Below, piece by piece: positions 1-10,500 of a stretch of DNA of 64,000 bases (position 1 is its first letter; each line of letters begins with the position of its first letter). The notes below the pieces were generated by a model. It had not been told where the DNA came from, did no database searches, and saw only the letters and a program-made list of their open reading frames with translations. The translations under genes were made by a program, and so were the position numbers. Origin of the DNA: Cladorhizidae sp. MBARI D1340-BT2 (Eukaryota; Porifera; Demospongiae; Poecilosclerida; Cladorhizidae); contig JAQNBH010000011.1 of the NCBI GenBank assembly GCA_028752905.1, positions 18,755,909 through 18,819,908 of the forward strand, given 5' to 3'.

Positions 1-771
1 ACCGGATGCTACATACACTGTACCCCCAACTCTTGAACTGCATTGCAAAGAATGCGCACGGGAATATAATGCTGTGTGTCATTTACAATGACGAATGCAC
101 GTTTCATGATCCAATGCCCATCCTCATGTTTTTGAGGTCAGAGGCTAAGCAGCATGGATGCTAAGTATATTCCATACATGTACATGCATGTATGCAGTAG
201 GACCGGCCGTTTGTTACTCGTGTTTTCACACTAAAACTACATGTATGCATGTGAGAACCCATAAACACACAACATGCTACATGTAGTTGAACTGCTTCGG
301 AGCAAGAATAGACATTTGCTTTTTGGGAGGGGTGGGGTGGGGGGAAGGGGGGAGGAATTTCACCGCCTCGCTCATCAGCCACCCCCCATGATGCTGTCCG
401 ATTTAACCAGGGTGTACTGTAGTAATGAAGACTGCTGCTGTAGTTGTACCCATCCAAGGTCATGAGCATGTCAGATTTGGGATATGAGTGCCCCCTCCCT
501 GGGGTACAAATGGAACCATCGAATGCGCAGAACTTGGCAGAACTTGGCACTGTCAGCCTTTTTTTTTTAAAGAATATACCTGCACGTGCTTTTTTAATGT
601 TCCCGACTATAGCACAGGAACAATGCAAAGCATGTCAGCAGAACCAACATGCTACACTAGAGCTCACCTCTACTCTGTCAGAAACAAGATGCACTTGCTG
701 AAACAGTGAAATTTGTGGAGGGCAGCATCGTCTACAACTGCTTCGACGATTCTTTTGTGTGTGGCGGGGGT

Positions 772-803
<32 letters not shown>

Positions 804-1000
804 AGGGGGGGGGGGGTGGAACCCATAAAAGTGGTTCGTAAGTGTAACGTTGGGATGGCAATACCTGAAGGGGGACCACGTCCCTCGTTCTCATTTTGTG
901 CTTCTCTACTGGATATTTTATTATGATTTCCTGTGCCACACCAGATACCTCTGCACACACATGCGCACACTCCATAAAAGCCTCTCTTCATTTGTGTTGC
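1..1000. other. Non-coding stretch, probably KANK intron; long G tract
   Basis: No exon could be supported here. The stretch has repeated ACATGTA/CATGCAT words and a nearly pure G tract at about 765-819 with only a few interrupting A or T, which on the minus strand yields artefactual proline-rich frames. A weak plus-strand open stretch around 610-710 has no donor I can defend. Confidence 0.6.
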
Positions 1001-1386
1001 AAATAACCTCAGTACAGTATTATTAACTTGAAATAACCTTGAGCAGTACAATATTATTAACTTGAAATAACCTCAGTACAATATTATTAACTTGAAATAG
1101 CCTCAGTACAGTATTATTAACTTGAAATAACCTCAGTACAGTATTATTAACTTGAAATAGCCTCAGTACAGTATTATTAACTTGAAATAGCCTCAGTACA
1201 GTATTATTAACTTGAAATAGCCTCAGTACAGTATTATTAACTTGAAATAGCCTCAGTACAGTATTATTATCTTGAAATAGCCTCAGTACAGTATTATTAA
1301 CTTGAAATAACCTCAGTACAGTATTATTAACTTCAAATAACCTCAGTACAGTATTATTAACTTCAAGTACAGTATTATTAACTTGG
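1001..1386. repeat. 30-bp minisatellite, about 13 copies
   Basis: The tandem unit is 30 bp and contains CCTCAGTACAGTATTATTAA followed by CTTGAAATAA or CTTGAAATAG. Copies are nearly identical except the outermost ones, and the last copies are truncated. The 30-bp length keeps the minus strand open, giving a false VNNTVLRLFQ repeat protein. The array sits immediately upstream of a KANK exon acceptor. Confidence 0.93.
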
Positions 1387-1412
1387 TGGTGAATTTGTTC
1401 TTTGTTTTGCAG

Positions 1413-1562
1413 CTCCCCTGGAAGGTCACTATATGTGCTGAATGGTTTGCATGCATGTCCCAGAAAGCCGTCACTGCAGCTTGCATCCAGCACTACGTCA
1501 CAACAATCTCACGCCTCTCCCAAAAACTGCTGGACATAGTCATGAACTTGCAAGATGATCAG
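1413..1562 (+). CDS. KANK: KANK-like exon: pre-ankyrin helical segment
   Basis: The acceptor is a T-rich tract ending TTTTGCAG at 1412 and the donor is GTGAGG at 1563. The 50 codons are open in phase 0 and include EWFACMSQKA and, near the end, LLDIVMNLQDDQ. In animal KANKs an EWF...SQK stretch followed by a helix ending in a leucine-rich ..LLNLAD.. segment directly precedes the first ankyrin repeat, which is exactly the position here. The 30-bp minisatellite ends only about 25 bp upstream of the acceptor. This is the first exon of the gene that I can support; the preceding exon is not visible in 1-1000. Confidence 0.8.
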
Positions 1563-4500
1563 GTGAGGTTGGAATAAGGTTGGATTTCTGCATTACTTAA
1601 GCTGCGAATAATGGATTGCTTTTGTATGTAACATTTAACTCTTAAGCCTGAAACTGGATATACTATCATCACATGTATGTTTCTTATTAAGGGGGTAGGG
1701 GGGAAACCCTTTTCTTTTTCTTTTTTAATTACTACATCATTACTTTTTCAAGAGCTTTCCAATGGTGTACTTTGTGAAGGCTAGAAAACCTAAAACTGTA
1801 TCCTAACCACCTTAAATGTTCTTGAGTCACACAGTACCTGTAGCCACTTCCATTTATAGGCTGTGCAACAGAACTATGTCATGGGCACAAAGGTCGTTTT
1901 TTTCCTTAGAAGGGAAATGTGGGGTCAATAAGTAAGAAGTGGATGATTAACTTGCACACAAACAAACAAACTTCTGACCCATGACGTGCTTATGTGGTTC
2001 TGTACACAACCTGTGAATGGGAAGTGGTTGCAGGCACTCATAGATTAAAGAGGATGACCAGGATATGGTTTTTGACGGAGTATTATTGTCATCACTCTAC
2101 ACACCAAGTAGTCTTCATCAAGTATAGTGGAAAGCTCTTGAAAACAAGTTATTTTCTGGTACCAAAATTATTTGCAGAGAATCAAAAATAAATATTTTTA
2201 AGATACAAATTTTGGGTACTTCTAAAACAATAGTGGATATCCGCAAAATGAATGCTACTCGAAACTGTTACCAAAAAGTTCCACTGGAGCTGTCGTGGTG
2301 ATAATTGAAATTCATGCCTAGCCATGCTGCATCTAACCCTCCTTTACCTTTCTGAAATGGCGTTCTTTATAGAGGCAATTGTTGCTGTTGGCAGCTTCGA
2401 CAAAAAACCCTGGGAAGTGTGTAACCATATATAGCTGGAGGCAGCAAAGATTTAGAGTACAACAAAGAAAAGTTCTGAGATAAATTCATTGCCCCGCCTA
2501 CTAGAGCTGAGAAAACCGAGTACTACAATAAAAAATCTAGTCTTTGGTCTAAATACTAGCATGCTAGAGAACGAGTATTCTTATTGGTGTGCTTACTTTT
2601 ATTGTCGCTGCACTAGTCGGTATTTCAGCAGTACTGCCTGAGGGCATCAAGTGATGACGAGTACGACCCTGGTTGCTATTACGTCATCACTTGCACATAC
2701 GTGAGCGCAGAAAGGTCGGCTCTGATGTCGTGTGATATACATGCACATATGGAGGCCTCACATGTACAAACCTCTGCTTGATATGGACATGGATGGGATG
2801 ACCACACCCACTTTACCCTCGCCAAGTTTTATAACCTCAATGTCTGAATTATTCAATATTTTTTACCATCTCACTTCTCCATCTCCAATTCAACGGAAAA
2901 CGACTTTTTATTTATTATATGTATCAGTAGTACTAGTGTTTCTCCCCACCCCACCCCCATCCCCACTCCATGTACTCGGCAGTAAACCAGCAAGTTATTT
3001 ATTTGTAAGATTACTTCTGCTGGAAGCATCAAATGTACTGTTGATTTCAGTCAGCTTTTCATTACCAATGCTTAGAACTGTCTTCATCAGGTGCATTAAT
3101 TATTTGCCATGATAGAGGCCAAAGTATTTTTGGTTGAAACGATGGCAGTAAAAACATTAAAAGCTACCGAAGGAGAATCTAATTGAGCATTTGTTAGCTG
3201 TAGCAACCAATAACAAGGTGTGGCCTTGGAGGCGGACAAGTTATATATAGCAATTTGCACTGCACAGGTTGTGATGTCAACTAATTAATATTTCTTTGAA
3301 ACTGTAGATGCTTGCACCTGCTTCCTCTACTGTTCCTGGCCCTCACTCTTGCACCTGCTGCCTCTACTTCCTGGCCCTCACTCTTGCACCTGCTGCCTCT
3401 ACTGTTCCTGTTCCTCACTCTTGCACCTGCTGCCTCTACTGTTCCTGTTCCTCACTCTTGCACCTGCTGCCTCTACTGTTCCTGTTCCTCACTCTTGCAC
3501 CTGCTGCCTCTACTGTTCCTGTTCCTCACTCTTGCACCTGCTGCCTCTACTGTTCCTGTTCCTCACTCTTGCACCTGCTGCCTCTACTGTTCCTGTTCCT
3601 CACTCTTGCACCTGCTGCCTCTACTGTTCCTGGCCCTCACTCTTGCACCTGCTGCCTCTACTGTTCCTGGCCCTCACTCTTGCACCTGCTGCCTCTACTG
3701 TTCCTGTTCCCTCACTCTTGCACCTACTGCCTCTACTGTTCCTGTTCCCTCACTCTTGCACCTGCTGCCTCTACTGTTCCTGTTCCCTCACTCTTGCACC
3801 TGCTGCCTCTACTGTTCCTGTTCCTCACTCTTGCACCTGCTGCCTCTACTGTTCCTGTTCCCTCACTCTTGCACCTGCTGCCTCTACTGTTCCTGTTCCT
3901 CACTCTTGCACCTGCTGCCTCTACTGTTCCTGTTCCTCACTCTTGCACCTGCTGCCTCTACTCTTCATGGCTTTATTCTTGCACCTGCTACTGTTCCTAG
4001 CCCTTACTCATCCTTGGCTAAAGAACCATGGAGGATTGGGGAAGTGTCTAGTGTTGTATTTCTACTTCATGAAGTGCTGCTATGAGATTTATAAAATGTA
4101 ATCCCAAACAAACAGCCTCAGTATTAGAATATACACATACACATACTGTAGTTAGCCTATTGTATTTGAGCAGGCCATCACCGACCATGCTGATGAGAAT
4201 TGAGTGCAGTTTTCTACTGGTACAGAGATGGAAGCTTATGGTGGTCACACACTAGCTGCAAGCAACTAATTTTCTGCAAGTCTAGGGGCTGAACCAAGCA
4301 GAAAACCCTGCGTACACCAGTATGGAGTCATGCAATTGGCGAAGTCATGCATACAGAGGTTACTTCATTTTTAGCAAGACATTTTCAGGATTTCACTTAC
4401 AGTGTAAGTATAACAGACAATGTGCAATAGTGCACGTACATGTACCTTGGAATGTCGTGCCCAGTATTGCTACCCAAGTAAGGCTGAAGAAATGTATGCT

Positions 4501-7500
4501 GTAGGATGAGAAGTATGTACCATGTAGCAGGTTATCCTAGAGGGGCTTAATATTTGAATATTTCATACTTAAAAATCAAATCTGCGAATAAGGGCATTGA
4601 AGAGCATTAGACTGTGGTGTTGTAGCTACATATAATATGCATATATCCCCCCCCCCCGCAAATCCTTCAGTTGATCACCGTTAGTAAATATCCACTGCCT
4701 TCTCTCTCTCATCTTCTGTGCGAGTATATAGTTTGTACGATGATTGAGCTTTGAACATGCCCTTTAAGCCCTAATAAGGTAGTCTCATGTAGTGAACCCT
4801 TTACCTTATTAGATAGCGAAGGAGATTTGTAGACTAATTATGAGCATTTTGTTCCGAGCTCACCCCAATCTTGGTGTATTTGTGGTCATGCGTGCGATCC
4901 ACTCTCGAATCGTGACATCATGAATGTACCAAAACTGTGGTGTGCTTAGAACGAAGCATTCTACCTCAGTGTGCCAGACCATTCACTCTCGGGTAAAAAA
5001 GTTAGCTAATTACGAGTCTCCTGGGCCTCCACTCTTTTTGATACTAGCAGTAACAGTCCTCCCCAGACCAGTACCACTAACTGCTACCATGCACGACACA
5101 CCCTGACTTCCATGCTATAACTCAGTACAAACCCCTCAACAGCACTTCATTGCTAGAGCAAGGTGTTTCTCTCTGCAACACCATAATACCCCAGTACACA
5201 TTAATTGTGATGTCATGGGATTGTAGCTGCAGGCTAGAGCAATGAGGCTCCAGTGGAGTAGCGCACCATTCAAAAGCGTAACTTACACAACATAAACACA
5301 ACATCAACAAATGTATATTGTAGGTTTTTATCTACTCGGCTTTTGGGTCCACCATTTCAACCGAAACATTCGGTCTTCATCAGCACAAAAGAAATAAGTA
5401 ACGCAACGCAACGCCTTGATACTCGCTACGATGCATTTCGCAGGAAATGCACATGTTTATCAGAATAATTAGATATAGTGATGGGCGTGGTTTCACGTGC
5501 AAAGTCTTGCATTGTTGTTGTTTGTGGTTGACGTTTTGTTGTTATCATTTCCCTGGTGACGAGACGACCGAGACATTTGGTTAACATGTCAAAAAAATCT
5601 GGATTAAAAAAATATATTTAAATGGAGTCAGCTAAAAAGTGCCATACAAATATCGACTACATACACCATACATGTACTAACATCTACTGCATAGGACGCA
5701 TAATTAATGTTAAAATTATAATTAATCCTAATCAGTATTGCCTCTCTCAAATGCAACTGGTCGATGCTATAGAAGGTGTGAGTAGGCACTTTCCTCTACC
5801 ATGACCTGTCTGATGCATTTGCCGAAGACATTTAGGAACTCCAATGATGATAGCATGTGAGCAGACTTATTAATTAAGTTGACTGCCCCAGTCCCTGCAG
5901 AAACCTGCTCTAGCCACGGACACACATCAAAGGTGCAGTCCTGAGCTTGCAGCCATAGCAACCTGCAAGCTGAGCAAGCATGACCACAAACCACAGACTA
6001 TAAACACAGTCAGGCATATAAGTAGTCAAAAACACATGTTGGTTGCATTTCTTTTGAATGCATGTAGATGCCCATCATTTCTCACCATTACTTAAATATT
6101 GTACAACCTACGCACAAAAAATATGCGAGAATCATTAGTAACTGATTGCACGCCGCCCAATTCTACTTTTGGCCGCGATAGTGGCAGCCTCTGAAGGTCC
6201 CTAAAACCCATGCAGAGTTTGCATAAAGCGTGTGGCAAGTTTCAACTTTTTCACCTCTGGGTTTCTTCACTACTTTGAGGTTTCAAGAGTACACATCATA
6301 TATAGTTCATAGGTCCTGAGCTACTGTTTTCAAAGAGCTACATCATATAGTCTGTTGGTGACAGAAGTAAATATTTTATTTTATCATGCTGTCTAGGATT
6401 TAGCGAGTAGCTTAGCCACACCCACCACCACCTACCCCCCCACACCCACTGGTTTGTAAGTCATACAACGTTTGTGATAGATAACATCGGCGAGTCTTTT
6501 CTCTAAGGAAATCTGCGGTATAAGATAGGCTTTGCAAAGCTTTACCCTAAATAGCTTCTGCGACTATTTGTCCCTAAAAAGCAAGCCTTTCCTCTTTAGT
6601 CAGCACTAGTGTACAAGGTTTTGCTTAGGCTTAGCTGAGGAAAGTGCTAGAAAACTATGAAGTAGGTAGCAATAGTCATACTTATAAGTTGAACACATCC
6701 TGACCAGTGTTTTGATTATCTTGTGTATCAGCACTCTCCTAACTCAGGTGCTGTTAATGCTTAATACAGTTTGGTCTTTAGGTCTGAAGTGTGTAACAGA
6801 TTATTTATAGAACAGGAGGTTAGTGGGAGGGAAGCAAGGGGGGGGGGGAAGGAAAATGATGCCCCTCTTGTTAAGATTAATAGGAAAATAGGAAAAAAAC
6901 TGAACAAATATTAAAGAATATGTGATTACACACCTCGGCCACCAACTAGCACCACAGTTTCCATCAAGGTCTCCTCCAACATGCACCCGAATTTTCCAGC
7001 CATCCATCCCACTTCCGCCATCAAGCTGGCAAGTTGCTGACAGGCATTGCTATTCATAGATCGCTTAGTAAAGTGGTTCTGCATTGAGCAACTGCATGAT
7101 CTCTTTATTGAGCATTAAGTACATGTCTTTTCTCTCTCGGCATACATTTGAATGGCTAGAGAAAGATCAGAGGAATAGTCCACCACACACACACACGTTT
7201 GGAGAATAGGTTGTCACAGTCAACCGCTCCAATGTTTCAGCCTTTTCCAGTTCTTCCTCAAGGTCCAATTCCATAGAATCTTCCAGCTTGCACTCCCCCA
7301 GCTCCAAGACCTCCACAACATCCAGCTACATGTCCTCTCTCTATTAGGACTCTTCATCCTCCATTTACTAGCACATCATTTTCCTTTCCCTTCAGCTCCA
7401 TTGATAGAACTGTAAACTGGGGGCTGGTAGAGCCAAGAAATGGTTCCTTGCACAGTGGAATGGCCCAGTCATTAGCATGTGAATTGGCGAGACAGGCTGT

Positions 7501-10500
7501 TTTTGGAGAGGAAGTTTTGAGTAGGTGTACACAAAAAATACTTATGAGCTCCATAGATTCTGCAAACGTTATGGTATCGACTTGATATATACCTCAAAAG
7601 ATAGGCCTCTCTGTGTGCTCTCTTTTGATACTCAAACATTTTTCATAGCTACAACCATACCCAAGTTATAGGAGCTAAAGTGGGGGGACCTCAAAACCTG
7701 ATTGCCTGATTTTGCCGCATAAATATCTCCAGATTGCCGAGTTGAAATTAGTACCAGTGGCTAGAGGAAACTCTACTCTATGCAACGAGTGTTTTCATTA
7801 GGCACTAAAACTTTAAGTACGTGGTCAATCATCAGTTGAAAAATGAATTTTATGGAATTTTTATGCAGAGAAATCAGGCACTCAGGTTTTGAGGTACCAC
7901 CACTTTAGCTCCTATAACTTGGGTATGGTTGTAGCTATGAAAAATGTTTAAGTATCAAAAGAGAGCACACAGAGAGACCTATCTTTTGAGCTATATATCA
8001 AGTCCATACCCCAAGTTTGCAGAAATCTATGGTGATAACCACAATTTTTTTAAAAACATGGTTACTAGGCAATCGAAAAAAAGTATTTTACTCAAAAGAT
8101 TTCAAAACTTCTCAATCTGCCATTTTGGAAGTGTTTAGAAGCTATGTATAGAAGCTATGTAGCAACTGTTCAAGAGGTAAGGTTGACAAAGTAGAACCGA
8201 GTTTTTATTCTTGACGCTTCTTTTGTGTAGAGTGATGAATTGTTAGATTTCATGTTGCTAGTGCTATATACAAAATATGTGGTAAACCGAAAAGGCTTTT
8301 GCAACGTCTTGGTGAGTGGCTGTGCCTGTCAAGGGTCTTAAGCCTCCTTGACTCACAAGCTCATGTTAACAATTTATAATAAAGTAGTCCCTCTGCTGAG
8401 GAAACCATCCTGTCTAATACCACCTATAGTCCAAAAATATACCCTTGCCTGTAGCCACTAACCATTAGCAAGACCAAAAAGTAGAAGTCATTCAATATCG
8501 AGTCTTCCTACAAGCTACTTGTGTGCAAATGCACACAGTAATAAATGCACACAGTAATATTATATAAAGCTGACTCTCTCATTGCTCCACCCATCTTTTG
8601 CAACTCACCACCTCCTTTGAAAGACTGGTTTAGTGAAGGTAGTCTCTCTAAAGAGAGATTATGTGTATATCTAATAAGGACTTGGCAGATAACGGAGGTT
8701 TGGTAAGCTAGGTCATGAATTTAATTACTATTTTTTACTCATTACCTGAAAGTAGCCCACTCAATGTTGAGTATCCACCCAAGATCTACAAGTATGACGT
8801 GGGGTAAGTCTGGGAAGCGGTCCTAGGACATCTACAGTATGCCTGTTGTTATATAAAGTACAACCAGTTTGAGACCCTTTACCTCATTATTTTTAAATGG
8901 TAAAGGGTCATCTAAGGTTTGGTCAAGCGCGCGGGTGGAAAATTGAAGGCGTTGATTTGCACGGGTACAGTCTTTTTCCCTTATTTTTTCTAACAGGTTT
9001 GTTTAAATTTTTTATAAAATAAAAATTTAAATTGTTCTGGTATTCACCGTGTTCATATAATTATGTCGTGTTGTATAGGGTAATACAGCTCTTCACCACA
9101 TGGCTGCCAACATGAATTTGCCAGCTCTTCATCACTTCATAAATCAGCAATGTTGTGACACTTGCATCAGAAACAAGGTACACATATCTGGGCACGCAAT
9201 TGTGTGCTGTCTTTATTGGGTGGGCGCTTGCACTTATTTGTAGCTCCATAGTTCAGTGGAGTGCCCCTTGAGTGAAGACCAGACGATGTTTTTTTGTTTA
9301 AATAATTAAAAAAGTTGTTTTCATTGCTCTGTATCTTTAGTTATGCCTACTGTGTTTCAAGTTTCAGCTCATTATTGTCAACCATTCTTGAGTTATGATA
9401 CTTATCATCTGAAAGCTCTTTCTTTATTCTATCTTTTGTTTTTCCTTTTTCGGATGAGATCGAGTCCAGTCAGTATGCTCACCTCACCTGCCATTAGAGA
9501 AAGTGGGCTAATAGTTAGCAGAGAGTGAGCATTCATAAGTGCTCACCTCACCTGCCAGTAGAGAAAGTGGGCTAATAGTTAGCAGAGAGTGAGCATTCAT
9601 AAGTGCTCACCTCACCTGCCAGTAGAGAAAGTGGGCTAATAGTTAGCAGAGAGTGAGCATTCATAAGTGCTCACCTCACCTGCCAGTAGAGAAAGTGGGC
9701 TAATAGTTAGCAGAGAGTGAGCATTCATAAGTGCTCACCTCACCTGCCAGTAATGAAAGTGAGCTAATACAGTGGAACCTCTACTAATGGACCTTCCCTA
9801 TAGCGGACACTTACATGTACCTAATAATGGACAGAAGCACACGCACCAATTGGCTTTACCATTGAAATAGTACTCAGTCACCCTCCCTGTAATGGACACC
9901 TCTCAATTCCGGCTAACGAACAGCTCTTAGTGCACCCAAAGCTCATCGTTGTAGAAATAAACCTCCTAATGGACAGTGGGTGGGGCCAATACTGATCACG
10001 TGCGCATGCCAATAATAACAATAAATTGTTTGCATGGAACATCTTGTGAAATGCAGTATGGTAGTCTAAAGTAGACCTCTTGCTTGGAGAGATGCTGCTA
10101 TATCTCTTATTCTGTTTACGTAAGGCTGTGGTCCATACAAACGGTAGGTACAGTAGCTGGAACTTCAACTCCATATCCCGCTCCTCTGTTGACTCTGTCT
10201 CCTGTGACCCAACAAATGCTTTATTGCAGTCTCTCCTCAGGAACTGTGAGATTGTAGAGGCAATGTTGTACGCAACATGACCTACATGTACATGTACAAC
10301 TTCGCCATCTTTGATTACGGCCACAGCAGACTGGTCCTCGGCATTATCTGGCTCCCGTTTGAGTAGCAGAACTTCTCCAATGTGAGGTATCCACACTTCT
10401 TTGTTCACATGGTGTCCTCTGATATAGGATTGAATCTCTGTCACACTCAAAGACATTGCACCACCACCAGGTCCACTACTGACTACAGGCTTGGAAGCGA

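Noticed and set aside
444..709. Upstream KANK exon in 444-709
   Set aside because: Open frame but no donor in frame and no recognisable KANK sequence; evidence is too weak to list.
3060..3095. Hammerhead-like CTGATGAAGAC on the minus strand
   Set aside because: No stem II and no GAAA at the right spacing.
3308..4101. Cysteine/leucine-rich secreted protein of about 250 residues
   Set aside because: All three frames are equally open because of the 37-bp repeat; no frame is preferred and it lies in a KANK intron.
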